A stretch of DNA of 43,132 nt, taken from Anaerolineae bacterium. Its GTDB lineage: Bacteria > Chloroflexota > Anaerolineae > Promineifilales > Promineifilaceae. Where the stretch lies: NCBI GenBank assembly GCA_028277515.1, contig JANQGC010000328.1:1-43132 (forward strand), written 5' to 3'. The notes under the pieces are model-generated. The model was not told where the DNA came from and did not search any database. It was given only the letters and a program-made list of their open reading frames with translations. Shown one piece after another: positions 1-8,141 of the stretch (its first letter is position 1; every line of letters starts with the position of its first letter). Position numbers and translations under genes: made by a program.

Positions 1-1
1 T

Positions 2-931
2 TTTGGCGGCCGGTCATTAGGTATCGACACTGGCACCTTTGATCCATTGCAATGGAAAAAATTGTTTGGCGTTGATACCGAACACATCGACCAGCTAGAA
101 ATCATTCGCCGTGCCGATCTTGTACCGGAGTCGGATACCGAAAAGATGGTGACCTGGCTCACACGCGGCGCCGGGTCCGTCGCTTACAACGACGACAAAT
201 TCACACCTGACAAACTAGCATTTCAAGTGCGCTGTTACCTGGCAACAATGGAAATCATCCGCGAAATGGGGCTGGATTTTGTGGCCATTAAGTGCATGCC
301 TGATTTGACTACCCACTTTGTGCCCCAATGTATCTCTGCTGCCTTACTGCCGAGTCCATATGACGCCGATGGAAAACGAGACCCGATTATGATGGCCTGT
401 GAAGCGGACGGGGATGCGGCGCTGACGATGGAAATTTTGAAGGCGATTTCCGGTGGCAAGCCGGTCTTGTTCATGGATGTCAGTTACATCGACGATGCGC
501 AGAACATCTTTTATTTTCCAAACTGCGGCGCGTTTTGCTCATGGTACGCCGCCCGTTCCGATGACCCGCAGGAAAATATGGAGCGCATTGAACTACGCCC
601 CGCAAACCGGCCGGGCGGAGGAGCGATTACCTATTTCACCACTGCTCCTGGGCCAATGACTTTAGCTCGCCTTTACCGGGAGGACGGCCGCTACAAAATG
701 GGCATCATTAGCGGCGAAACCGTCAATATTTCAGCAAAAGATTATAACACCTTCGTTCAGGCTAGAGGCAGCCACCAGCTACCTACAGCCTTCCTGAAAC
801 TAGATGTAAACGTAGAAAGACTGATCGGTGGATTTGGTTCTAATCATGTTATGGGCGTGGCCGGCGATCGCGTAGAAGCACTCGTTCACTATTGCGAGTT
901 AATGGATATTGAGCCGAGGTTTTTTGATTAA
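2..931 (+). CDS. L-fucose/L-arabinose isomerase family protein, 3' part
   Basis: The reading frame is open from the first complete codon of the window, so the 5' end lies outside; about 309 residues remain of a family that is usually near 480. The first visible residues (FGGRSLGIDTGTFDPLQW, then FGVDTEHIDQLEI) match the conserved middle of FucI-like ketol isomerases. Likely metal ligands are visible: Glu in CEADGDAALTMEIL, Asp in VLFMDVSY and His in FGSNHVMGVAGD near the C-terminus. The family interconverts aldoses and ketoses, or acts on related sugar derivatives, with Mn2+ in the cytoplasm; the exact sugar cannot be read here. The TTG at 47 is internal and not the start. It ends 57 bp before the next gene and probably shares a transcript with it. 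Confidence 0.85.
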   Translation, partial: FGGRSLGIDTGTFDPLQWKKLFGVDTEHIDQLEIIRRADLVPESDTEKMVTWLTRGAGSVAYNDDKFTPDKLAFQVRCYLATMEIIREMGLDFVAIKCMPDLTTHFVPQCISAALLPSPYDADGKRDPIMMACEADGDAALTMEILKAISGGKPVLFMDVSYIDDAQNIFYFPNCGAFCSWYAARSDDPQENMERIELRPANRPGGGAITYFTTAPGPMTLARLYREDGRYKMGIISGETVNISAKDYNTFVQARGSHQLPTAFLKLDVNVERLIGGFGSNHVMGVAGDRVEALVHYCELMDIEPRFFD

Positions 932-987
932 CGGTGTGCGGGTGCTTTGTGCAGCACTCCTGCAAATCGCCTATCTTGGAGGATAGT

Positions 988-2226
988 ATGGACAGACGAG
1001 AGCGCTATAAAAAAATTACCAATTTTCAAGAGGCGGACCGCGTACCGGTTGATATGGGCAGTCATGTTGCCTCCATACACCGATTTTCATATGTGGCCCT
1101 AAAAGAATACTTGAATGATCCTGACCTGGTGAACGAGGACCAGATTCTAGATCGCATGGTTCAAAATGTGATGCCGGATGAGAAGTTGCTGCGCCGTTAC
1201 AACATTGATTTTCGTTGGATTGCACCTCACTGGCTTGATGTGATTGATGTCCGTGACGATATTTATCGTGACATGTGGGGTATCGAATGGCAGTACATGC
1301 TGGATGCGTACAGTGTCTACTCATCCCCCTTAAGCGAAGCGAAGACAATTACTGATATCGAAAACCACCCCTGGCCTGATCCGGAAGATCCTAAATTGGT
1401 AACTGGGCTAGAGGAAAGAGCGCGTTGGCTCTATGAAAATACGGACTATATCCTGATTGGCGACTCAATCAAAGGAGGCATTCTCACTAAAGCCCTGCAA
1501 ATTCGGGGCTATGAACAGACCTTTGCTGATTTGGCTAATAACATTGAAATGGCCGAAGCTTTAATGGATAAATTGTTGGAGCTGTACAAAGCTTTTTGGA
1601 GCAATTTCCTTTCGGCCGTCGGACCGTATATACAAACTGTTTACTTCACCGATGACATCGGTGGACAATCTTCAATGATGATCTCGCCGGATACATTTCG
1701 CCAGCTAGTTAAGCCGCGCCTGGCTAAATTGATCGACCACATTAAAAGCTGTGCCGATGTGAAATTTATGTACCATACGGATGGTACCGTTACGCCCGTC
1801 ATCGAAGACATTATCGAAATGGGAGTCGATATCTTAAACCCTATACAAACATCAGCCCTGGGTATGGACACGGCCGTTCTCAAGGAACTATATCACGGCC
1901 GTCTTTGCTTTCATGGAGCTATTGATGTGCAGCAAATGCTGCCCTTCTCCACGCCGGACGAGGTTCGTTATGATGTGGCCAAACGTATTTATGACTTGGG
2001 ACGCGGCGGCGGATATATCCTGGCTCCTTGCCATAATATAGGCTCAGACGTACCCCCACAGAATGTTGAAGCGATGTATGAGGCGGCTCATGAATATGGC
2101 CGTTACCCTATCCAGCTCAATGACATCTTAAAGCCGGAGGATCGCCAAAAACCTACCAGCGAGCAAATCGCTGCCCAGGCGGCGCCCCCTAAGCGTGAAA
2201 GGCGTCCGAGGCGATCAAGACGATAA
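988..2226 (+). CDS. Uroporphyrinogen decarboxylase-type (MtaA/CmuA-like) methyltransferase
   Basis: A 412-residue URO-D fold protein. I chose the ATG at 988 because a strong GGAGG lies at 978-982 and the family N-terminus (MDRRERYKKITNFQEADRVPVD) begins there; a GTG at 934 would only add an unrelated leader. The zinc/catalytic region reads YHTDGTVTPVIEDI, with the H-x-C of MtaA replaced by H-T-D, and a later APCHNIGSDVP supplies a Cys-His. Members with a neighbouring corrinoid protein move methyl groups between corrinoid and a carrier such as tetrahydrofolate or coenzyme M. The adjacent corrinoid protein supports that role over haem synthesis. The last dozen residues are very arginine-rich (KRERRPRRSRR), which is unusual. 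The methyl donor is unknown. Confidence 0.82.
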   Translation: MDRRERYKKITNFQEADRVPVDMGSHVASIHRFSYVALKEYLNDPDLVNEDQILDRMVQNVMPDEKLLRRYNIDFRWIAPHWLDVIDVRDDIYRDMWGIEWQYMLDAYSVYSSPLSEAKTITDIENHPWPDPEDPKLVTGLEERARWLYENTDYILIGDSIKGGILTKALQIRGYEQTFADLANNIEMAEALMDKLLELYKAFWSNFLSAVGPYIQTVYFTDDIGGQSSMMISPDTFRQLVKPRLAKLIDHIKSCADVKFMYHTDGTVTPVIEDIIEMGVDILNPIQTSALGMDTAVLKELYHGRLCFHGAIDVQQMLPFSTPDEVRYDVAKRIYDLGRGGGYILAPCHNIGSDVPPQNVEAMYEAAHEYGRYPIQLNDILKPEDRQKPTSEQIAAQAAPPKRERRPRRSRR

Positions 2227-2274
2227 ACACAAAGAATCTACTAGCACACAGACAATTTTAGACTTGGAGAGAAC

Positions 2275-2925
2275 ATGAGCAGAGAAGACGATATCCTTGA
2301 TGAATTATACGATTATACGATTGACGGAGAGAGAAAGGGGGTGGTTGCTTTAACCAAAGAAGGCCTCGATTTGGAAATGGATCCCCTTGTAATTCTCTTT
2401 GATTCATTGATTCCAGCATTGGAAGAAGTAGGGCGCTTGTTTGAAGAGGGAACTTTTTTTGTACCTGAAATGTTGGTTGCAGCGAAAGCAATGCAAGGAG
2501 CGATGGATGAATTACGGCCGTTGCTGGCCCAGACAGATACCAAGCCTACCGGCAAATTTGTCATGGGAACCGTCAAGGGGGATATTCACGATATTGGCAA
2601 AAATTTATGTAACATTATGCTCGAAGGAGCCGGTTTTGAAGTGATCGACCTGGGCGTAAATGTACCGGAGCAAGCGTTCGTTGATGCTGTAAAAGAACAT
2701 AAACCAGACGCCGTTGGCATGAGCGCCTTCCTGACTACCACCATGCCCATGTTTATCCCGGCCATCGACGCTATAAGTAAAGCGGGCTTTCGTGATGATG
2801 TCATTATCTTTGTCGGAGGCGCTCCTGTCACACAAGAGTATTGCGATAAAGTTGGCGCAGACGGCTACGCGCCAAACGCCAGCGCCTTGGTTCGCGAACT
2901 GAAAGCAAAAATGGGTATCTCCTAA
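2275..2925 (+). CDS. Corrinoid (B12)-binding methyltransferase protein
   Basis: A 216-residue, two-domain corrinoid protein of the MtaC/MtbC/MttC type. Residues about 1-85 form the helical B12-binding cap, with the FVPEMLVAAKAMQ segment. Residues about 90-216 form the Rossmann-like cobalamin domain with the D-x-H-x-x-G motif in GDIHDIGKN, whose His is the lower cobalt ligand, followed by SAFLTTTMPMF and VGGAPV. The start has a good ribosome site (TTGGAGAG) and lies 48 bp after the URO-D-type gene. Such proteins shuttle a methyl group between a substrate-specific methyltransferase and an MtaA-like partner. No MttB/MtaB-type first methyltransferase is visible in the window; it may lie upstream of it. 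Confidence 0.9.
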   Translation: MSREDDILDELYDYTIDGERKGVVALTKEGLDLEMDPLVILFDSLIPALEEVGRLFEEGTFFVPEMLVAAKAMQGAMDELRPLLAQTDTKPTGKFVMGTVKGDIHDIGKNLCNIMLEGAGFEVIDLGVNVPEQAFVDAVKEHKPDAVGMSAFLTTTMPMFIPAIDAISKAGFRDDVIIFVGGAPVTQEYCDKVGADGYAPNASALVRELKAKMGIS

Positions 2926-2928
2926 AAT

Positions 2929-3105
2929 ATGAGTGTTACTTCTTCATTTGATACGATTGCCATTGGGGTAGGAGGTATGGGTAGTGCTACCCGCTAGTTG
3001 GCCAGGGGGGGACAAAAGGTGTTGGGTCTTGAACAATTTGACATACCACATGCGCAGGGGTCATCTCATGGCTACACGCGCATCCTTCGCCTGAGACCCC
3101 AATGA
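2929..3105 (+). pseudogene. Broken N-terminus of a sarcosine / N-methyl amino acid oxidase-like flavoenzyme
   Basis: Three bases after the corrinoid gene stop, an ATG opens a frame reading FDTIAIGVGGMGSATR, then a TAG at 2995-2997, then in the same frame [19 protein letters not shown] followed by [13 protein letters not shown] and a TGA at 3103. This is the FAD-binding G-x-G-x-x-G start and the E-QFD-PH--GSSHG-TR signature of the monomeric sarcosine oxidase / N-methyltryptophan oxidase (SolA/MSOX) family, which is normally near 380 residues. Only about 58 codons remain, with an internal stop, and the rest is missing. No recognisable continuation is seen in 3106-3200. It suggests that the one-carbon cluster once included demethylation of N-methyl compounds. 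Confidence 0.8.
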
Positions 3106-3205
3106 AGCCGGATGAAGCGCTTCTGCGCGCCTTTTGCGGCCGAATTTTTTCCGCAGGGCATCCAGCTATTTAGCATGCACTTTCTTCTCATCAAAAAATT
3201 GCCTC

Positions 3206-3234
3206 TTGACGTATGCATACGTATGCGTTATAGT
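3206..3234 (+). promoter_or_regulatory. Promoter of LacI regulator 1
   Basis: TTGACG (3206-3211), a 17-bp spacer and TATAGT (3229-3234) make a near-consensus sigma-70 type promoter. The spacer is almost filled by a palindromic operator, so bound repressor would block RNA polymerase. The predicted leader to the lacI start at 3421 is about 180 nt, in which I see nothing else clear. The ribosome site before 3421 is weak. Confidence 0.75.
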
Positions 3235-3250
3235 AATGCATACGAATGCA
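3211..3250. promoter_or_regulatory. Two LacI-type operators (core GCATACGTATGC)
   Basis: A perfect 12-bp palindrome GCATACGTATGC lies at 3215-3226 between the -35 and -10 boxes. A second, one-mismatch site, TGCATACGAATGCA, lies at 3237-3250 just past the -10. Both have the central CpG typical of LacI-family sites. The same core recurs as a longer perfect palindrome at 36196-36213. The regulator encoded at 3421 is the obvious candidate for autorepression. Confidence 0.75.
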
Positions 3251-3420
3251 CAACACATTCTGTCCGAGACTAATATCCACGACAATCTCAAAACGGTGTT
3301 TCAAGTGATTTTTGTGAAAAACCATCAAGAGCATTAAAGATATCCTTTTGTTGGTATTACAGTAGTACAAACGGAATTCCTGAGCGAATTTACAATACAA
3401 ATATCCAGGTTTAATGAATC

Positions 3421-4434
3421 ATGGCGGGAAAGCGGATCACCTCAATTGACGTAGCACATAAAGCTGGTGTTGCTCAATCAACCGTTTCTCGCGTCTTGAA
3501 TGGCAGCGGCAATTTCTCAGAAGAAACCCGAAATCGAGTACTGCAAGTCGCCAATGAACTTGGTTATAAACCGAATGCGCTTGCTCGTAGCCTGATCACC
3601 CGGCGGTCCGATTTCATTGGCATCGTGATGGCTGACATAACGAACCCTTTTTATCCTAATGTCCTAGAAAAATTCAACAAACGCTTTCAAGCGCTGGGCA
3701 TGCAAGTTTTATTATTCACGGTACCGCCCGACGACGATGTGGATGATATATTGCCCCGCGCAATGGAGTATCAACTGGAAGCATTGATCATTACATCAGC
3801 CACTATCTCCTCAGAAATGGCCGATGAATGCGCCCAGATGGGTTTGCCGGTGGTCATGTTTAACCGTTACGCCAAAGATAGCCATGTGCACGCCGTTTGT
3901 TGTGATAATGTAATGGGGGGTCAGTTAGCCGCCGATTATCTGTTTAATATTGGGAGCCAACGTTTAGCATACATCGCGGGGACCGAAAACACATCAACTA
4001 ACATCGATCGTGAAAAAGGATTTGCCGATCAACTGCAATTACATGGCGTGTCAACTTATTTGCGCGAGACAGGAACGTATTCCTACCAGTCAGGTTACAA
4101 CGCCGCCATCCGCTTGCTGCAGCGCGACAATCCTCCGGATGCCATATTTTGTGCCAATGACATCATCGCCATGGGTTGCATGGATGCTGCCCGCTATCGA
4201 ATGGGCTTGCATATTCCCAAGGATTTAGCAGTTGTAGGTTTTGACGATATTCCAGCTTCTGGTTGGCCCTCATTTGCCTTAACAACAATCCGGCAACCTG
4301 TAAATAAGATGATTGATTCCACGCTGGATTTAATAGCGGAGCACCAAGAAAAATCGGATATGGCTCCGGTAATGAAACTGGTACCAGGAAGGTTGATTGA
4401 ACGCGAGTCAACCCAAAGAAACCGCAAGGGTTGA
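3421..4434 (+). CDS. LacI-family transcriptional regulator 1
   Basis: A 337-residue LacI/GalR regulator. The N-terminal helix-turn-helix (about residues 5-50) reads ITSIDVAHKAGVAQSTVSRVLN, followed by the hinge ALARSLITRRSDFIGIV. A periplasmic-binding-protein-like effector domain fills the rest and ends with the usual LTTIRQP and ESTQR elements. It probably represses its own promoter through the palindromes at 3211-3250 and the aldolase operon through the matching site at 36196-36213. Its recognition helix (AQSTVSRVLNGSG) differs from those of the other two LacI proteins here (STVSK-LNDYP), in line with its different operator. The effector is unknown; the ABC operon just downstream may import it, although no copy of its operator is seen before that operon. 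Confidence 0.92.
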   Translation: MAGKRITSIDVAHKAGVAQSTVSRVLNGSGNFSEETRNRVLQVANELGYKPNALARSLITRRSDFIGIVMADITNPFYPNVLEKFNKRFQALGMQVLLFTVPPDDDVDDILPRAMEYQLEALIITSATISSEMADECAQMGLPVVMFNRYAKDSHVHAVCCDNVMGGQLAADYLFNIGSQRLAYIAGTENTSTNIDREKGFADQLQLHGVSTYLRETGTYSYQSGYNAAIRLLQRDNPPDAIFCANDIIAMGCMDAARYRMGLHIPKDLAVVGFDDIPASGWPSFALTTIRQPVNKMIDSTLDLIAEHQEKSDMAPVMKLVPGRLIERESTQRNRKG

Positions 4435-4742
4435 TTGAGTTTAGAGAAAAATGATTGGTAACCACCTAAACTGGCTGGGTGAAGATCCCAACGGTTCGCG
4501 AGGTGCTTCAAGTGACTGGCAGGCATGTACTGATGATGAACAGAGCACCCTTTCATACGAGCAACGGCCGTTTCGACAATGTGATCTCCCCATCATTATC
4601 GAATTTGTTTTGCTCAAGACACTTTACCGCAACTACTAAAAGCCAGAAATAGGAGGAGATATGGCATAGAAAGCAGATGAGAAAGGAAGTTCCAAATTGG
4701 TATATTTAATTATTGTATTGTTCCCCTAAAGGAGAAGAACAA
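4435..4742 (+). other. Intergenic stretch with a possible gene relic and a mini-ORF
   Basis: This 308-bp gap holds no gene I can support. A frame from a GTG at 4479 to TAG at 4650 reads IPTVREVLQVTGRHVLMMN, which faintly resembles a segment of glycerophosphodiester phosphodiesterases but is too short to call; another short frame (4451-4639) is unrecognised. At 4651-4669 a textbook Shine-Dalgarno (AGGAGGAG) is followed by ATG GCA TAG, a two-codon reading frame, perhaps the scar of a lost gene start. The true ribosome site of the next gene (AAAGGAG) lies at the end of the gap. The region 4690-4730 is AT-rich and may hold the transporter promoter. Confidence 0.4.
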
Positions 4743-6191
4743 ATGAAAAAATTTACTCGTCTTGTGATCGCCCTGTTGATGCTAGGAATGTTCTTAGCCG
4801 CTTGTGGTGGCGGGGAGACCGCAGCCCCGGCTGAGGAAGAAGCGGCGCCAGCCGAAGAAGAAGCAGCCCCGGCTGAAGAAGAGGAAATGGCCGAGGAAGA
4901 AGCGGCGCCGGCCGAAGAAGAGGAAATGGCTGAGGAGTTGCCTTATGGCTTGACACCCGGCAAGCCCTATGACGGGACGGAGATCAATTTCCTCACCTGC
5001 TGCCCGACAACGGCGCAATTTGCCTCCTGGGCCGAACGAGCATCCACTTTCACGGAAATGACCGGGATCGACGTTGTTTTTGCCAACGAACCCTGGGGAT
5101 CATTCCAGGAACGCATTGTTTCTGAGTCAATAGCCGGAACCGGCGCTTTTGATGTGATTTTATGGCTTGACGCCTGGGGACCCTCATTCATACAAACTTT
5201 GGATCCCCTGGAACCTTATATCGAAAGGGATGGGATCGATTACGCGGATGATTATCCACCATCTTTCCTGGAGGCAGCTGTTCTTGATGGCACGCAATAC
5301 GGCTTCCCAGTGCGTACACATGCCTTTGTCCTCTTTTACCGCGAGGACGTCTTTGATGAGCTAGGGTTAGAGCCACCTACAACCTGGGATGAAGTGCTTG
5401 AGGCCGGACGGACCATCCAAGAAAACACCGACATGGCCGGTTTTGCCAATTATTACGGTGTGGGTTCAGCCCAAAATCTGTTCATCTGGGCCTTGCAGCT
5501 GTGGGGTAACGGTGGGGACATCTTTGATGAAAATTTCCGTCCTATCTTCAATAATGAGGCCGGTGTTGAAGCTACCGAACTATATGCTTCTATGGCAGAA
5601 ATCGGGCCGGAAAGCCAATTCTCTTACATTGAGGGTGATGCCGCTACATCAGTTTCACAAGGTGAATCGGCGATGATGATTACCTGGTGGTGGTATGCTC
5701 CAACCTTTGAGAATCCCGACATTACGGCCGAAGATGTCCTCGGCAATATCGCTCATGCCCCTCTGCCGGCATTTGAAGGCAGAGAGCCGGTTGGCTTTGC
5801 CTTGTCCGAACCCATCGGCATTTCGTCTTTCTCCAACCAAAAAGATGCCGCCTGGGAATGGATCAAATTCCTCTCCAGCCCTCAATTTGACAAAGAAGTT
5901 GTCTTAGATAAGAGCAAACCGGAAACCAGCACGGTTGTGGTCTCTCACTCTTCTAACCTGGAAGATCCGGAAATCAATGAGGTAAATGGCGGGCTACATG
6001 CATCGGCCGCTCCTGGTTTGGCCAACTCGCGCTTGATGCCGCTTATCCCCGAATGGGCAGAAGTATCTTCCATCATAGAAGTTGCCCTTAACGATATCGC
6101 CCTAGGAGCGGATATTCAGGCGACCCTTGATGAGGCCGCCGGTGACGTTGAGGCCGTGATGGAGCGCGCCGGTTATTACGATGGCAGTTAA
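4743..6191 (+). CDS. Sugar ABC transporter solute-binding lipoprotein 1
   Basis: A 482-residue extracellular binding protein of the family 1 (MalE/UgpB-like) type. I chose the ATG at 4743 because AAAGGAG precedes it and a lipoprotein signal follows directly (MKKFTRLVIALLMLGMFLAAC, Cys at 21). A low-complexity acidic linker of repeated AAPAEEE / EEMAEE units (about residues 26-66) comes next, then the binding fold with FLTCCPTTAQFASWAERAS, PPTTWDEVLEAGRT and the C-terminal AAWEWIKFLSSPQF. It captures a carbohydrate-like ligand at the membrane for the permeases at 6431 and 7305. It is clearly more distant from the two other binding proteins in this window than those are from each other, so its ligand is probably different. 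Confidence 0.92.
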   Translation: MKKFTRLVIALLMLGMFLAACGGGETAAPAEEEAAPAEEEAAPAEEEEMAEEEAAPAEEEEMAEELPYGLTPGKPYDGTEINFLTCCPTTAQFASWAERASTFTEMTGIDVVFANEPWGSFQERIVSESIAGTGAFDVILWLDAWGPSFIQTLDPLEPYIERDGIDYADDYPPSFLEAAVLDGTQYGFPVRTHAFVLFYREDVFDELGLEPPTTWDEVLEAGRTIQENTDMAGFANYYGVGSAQNLFIWALQLWGNGGDIFDENFRPIFNNEAGVEATELYASMAEIGPESQFSYIEGDAATSVSQGESAMMITWWWYAPTFENPDITAEDVLGNIAHAPLPAFEGREPVGFALSEPIGISSFSNQKDAAWEWIKFLSSPQFDKEVVLDKSKPETSTVVVSHSSNLEDPEINEVNGGLHASAAPGLANSRLMPLIPEWAEVSSIIEVALNDIALGADIQATLDEAAGDVEAVMERAGYYDGS

Positions 6192-6222
6192 GGTGAATAG
6201 TTAGCATTAAAGTTAATACAGT

Positions 6223-6265
6223 ATAGCGTGTTACACCTGAGCCTGCCGCTTGTGTAACACGCTAT
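6223..6265 (+). other. Stem-loop after binding-protein gene
   Basis: A perfect 14-bp inverted repeat, ATAGCGTGTTACAC (6223-6236) and GTGTAACACGCTAT (6252-6265), with a 15-nt loop, starts 31 bp after the stop codon. There is no good T-run, so it is more likely an mRNA-stabilising or processing hairpin that keeps binding-protein mRNA more abundant than permease mRNA than a full terminator. Confidence 0.65.
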
Positions 6266-6319
6266 CGAGTCAATCCCTCTATTGGATCGTTACAAATTAA
6301 TGCGGCCATAAGAATAAGT

Positions 6320-6367
6320 GCGCATCCTCAGATGCGCGGCTTTTCCGAACCGGCATCAGAGGATGCC
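6320..6367 (+). other. Pair of hairpins with an alternative long-range pairing
   Basis: Hairpin A is GCGCATC-CTCA-GATGCGC (6320-6337), followed by GGCTTTT. Hairpin C is GGCATC-AGAG-GATGCC (6352-6367). The segment GCATCCTC (6322-6329) can instead pair with GAGGATGC (6359-6366), which would dissolve both. This mutually exclusive arrangement lies between the binding-protein and permease genes and could act as an attenuator; hairpin A with its short T-run could terminate weakly. Confidence 0.5.
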
Positions 6368-6430
6368 TGCTTACAGGATGACCGTATTATTATGTTAATC
6401 ACCAAAAGAGGATGAAAGGAGAGGAAAACC

Positions 6431-7303
6431 ATGCAACGAGGAAGGTATGCCAAATATGCGCTGCTCGGCCCGACGCTTATCATCGTCGTAGCTGTCTCGA
6501 TCTATCCTGTGATATTCGCCTTAGTGACAAGTTTTCGGGATTGGCGATTAGCACGCTCATTAACCCCCCAAGATTTTGTTGGTTTAGAAAACTATTTACG
6601 CGCGTTTCAAGACGAGAACTTCATCAACAGCATGGTCGTCACCACACAATTTGTCATCATTTCTGTTACCATGTCGATTGTTTTAGGACTGCTGTTTGCC
6701 GTCGTCCTGCAACGGCGAACCACCTTGACCACAATTGCCAAAATCGCCTTAATTTTACCCTTTGCGGTGGCTCCCGCCATACGCGGGTTCACCTGGCGCT
6801 TCATGCTCAATCCCCAGTTTGGCGCATTTGATGCATTGGTGGATACATTTTTACCCTTTATGGCCGATATTCAATGGCTTTCAGAACCTTTTTGGGCATT
6901 ATTTATGCTCGCCTTAACGGAGGTGTGGGGTTGGTCCTCGTTAGTGGCATTAATGTTTCTCGGGGCACTAGGCACAATTAACCCGGAGATTATAGAGGCC
7001 GGCTCGCTAGATGGCGCCAATGAATGGCAAACCTTTTGGAAAATTACCATACCGATGCTTTCTCCAATTATCCTTCTGGTAACATTGTTACGCATCATCT
7101 TCTCTCTTAAGATCTTTGACCAGGTCGTCACCTTGACCGGTGGGGGTCCGGGAAATGCGACAGAAACATTAAATTATTTTGTGTATAAGAATGGCTTTCG
7201 CTTTTTTGATATGGGCTACGCTTCAGCCCTGGGCTACATCTTAATGGTCATCATGTTAGTGGCCGCTTTTTTCTATGTGCGATCGTTGCTGAGGAGTGAA
7301 TAA
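6431..7303 (+). CDS. Sugar ABC transporter permease 1a (MalF-like)
   Basis: A 290-residue integral membrane protein with six predicted membrane segments; the first is YALLGPTLIIVVAVSIYPVI. The EAA loop that docks the ATPase reads EAGSLDGANEWQTFWKI followed by TIPML, and GGGPGNATETLNYFVY is typical of MalF-type subunits. The start is supported by GAAAGGAG. It pairs with the permease at 7305 and the binding protein at 4743 to import a carbohydrate. The next gene begins one base after its stop codon. Confidence 0.92.
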   Translation: MQRGRYAKYALLGPTLIIVVAVSIYPVIFALVTSFRDWRLARSLTPQDFVGLENYLRAFQDENFINSMVVTTQFVIISVTMSIVLGLLFAVVLQRRTTLTTIAKIALILPFAVAPAIRGFTWRFMLNPQFGAFDALVDTFLPFMADIQWLSEPFWALFMLALTEVWGWSSLVALMFLGALGTINPEIIEAGSLDGANEWQTFWKITIPMLSPIILLVTLLRIIFSLKIFDQVVTLTGGGPGNATETLNYFVYKNGFRFFDMGYASALGYILMVIMLVAAFFYVRSLLRSE

Positions 7304-7304
7304 A

Positions 7305-8141
7305 ATGATTCAAACAGCAGGAAGAAAAAGAGTTTACAATGCTTTGCACACAGTGGGTGTATTGTTCATCTTGTTTTTTATTTTGTTTCCGATTTTCTGG
7401 ATGGCGATAACAGCTTTTAAAACCAGGCGCGACGCCTTTTCTACCAATCTTTTATTTACACCCACTATCAATAATTTCACTGTTCTATTTGATGGCAATC
7501 CTTATGATTTTGCCCCTCTGATCAGAAACAGTGTTATTATCACATTCACGACTGTACTGATTGCCGTGCCGTTGGCTGTAATGGCCGCTTATGCTTTTTC
7601 ACGCTATAAATTCCGTGGACAGAATGCGCTGTTGATTCTTGTCTTATCTGCTCAATTTTTACCGGCGACCGTTCTCCTGTTACCTTACTTCATTCAATTC
7701 CGAAATTTGGGTTTGTTGAATACACGTACCGGTTTGATCATCATGCACCTAACGCTGGCCGTTCCCTTCGCTATCTGGCTAATCAAAGGGTTTATAGATT
7801 CCTTGCCAACGGAGATAGAACAGGCGGCGCTGGTGGATGGATGTAACGAGTTTCAGGTGTTACGCTATGTGACTCTACCGCTGATCATGCCCGGGATTAT
7901 CGTCGCTGTCGTGTTCACTTTTGTGGGATCTTGGAATGAATTTCTTTTCGCCTTTATTATGACCTCTTCAGATGCGGCACGGCCGATGATGGTTGGATTA
8001 ATGGGCTTGAATGAAGTGGGTGGTATCCCCTGGGAATTGCTTTCGGCGGCCAGTATGATCATTATGATCCCCATGTTCATCCTTGCTCTTTCAATCCGTA
8101 AATATTTCGTTGGTGGCTTGACTATGGGGGCTGTTAAATGA
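7305..8141 (+). CDS. Sugar ABC transporter permease 1b (MalG-like)
   Basis: A 278-residue second permease. The ATG at 7305 is preferred because GAGGAG (7291-7296) sits at the right distance; an upstream GTG at 7296 would be inside that site. Six membrane segments are apparent, and the EAA loop reads EQAALVDGCNEFQVLRYV then TLPLIMPG; the C-terminus ends RKYFVGGLTMGAVK, as is usual for MalG-type proteins. Its stop overlaps the start of the next gene (ATGA at 8138-8141). No ATPase gene follows, so the energising subunit must come from elsewhere. Confidence 0.92.
   Translation: MIQTAGRKRVYNALHTVGVLFILFFILFPIFWMAITAFKTRRDAFSTNLLFTPTINNFTVLFDGNPYDFAPLIRNSVIITFTTVLIAVPLAVMAAYAFSRYKFRGQNALLILVLSAQFLPATVLLLPYFIQFRNLGLLNTRTGLIIMHLTLAVPFAIWLIKGFIDSLPTEIEQAALVDGCNEFQVLRYVTLPLIMPGIIVAVVFTFVGSWNEFLFAFIMTSSDAARPMMVGLMGLNEVGGIPWELLSAASMIIMIPMFILALSIRKYFVGGLTMGAVK

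Noticed and set aside
3134..3400. Short open frames on both strands (3134-3337 plus, 3191-3400 minus)
   Set aside because: They overlap the lacI 1 promoter, operators and leader, have no family resemblance and no ribosome site.
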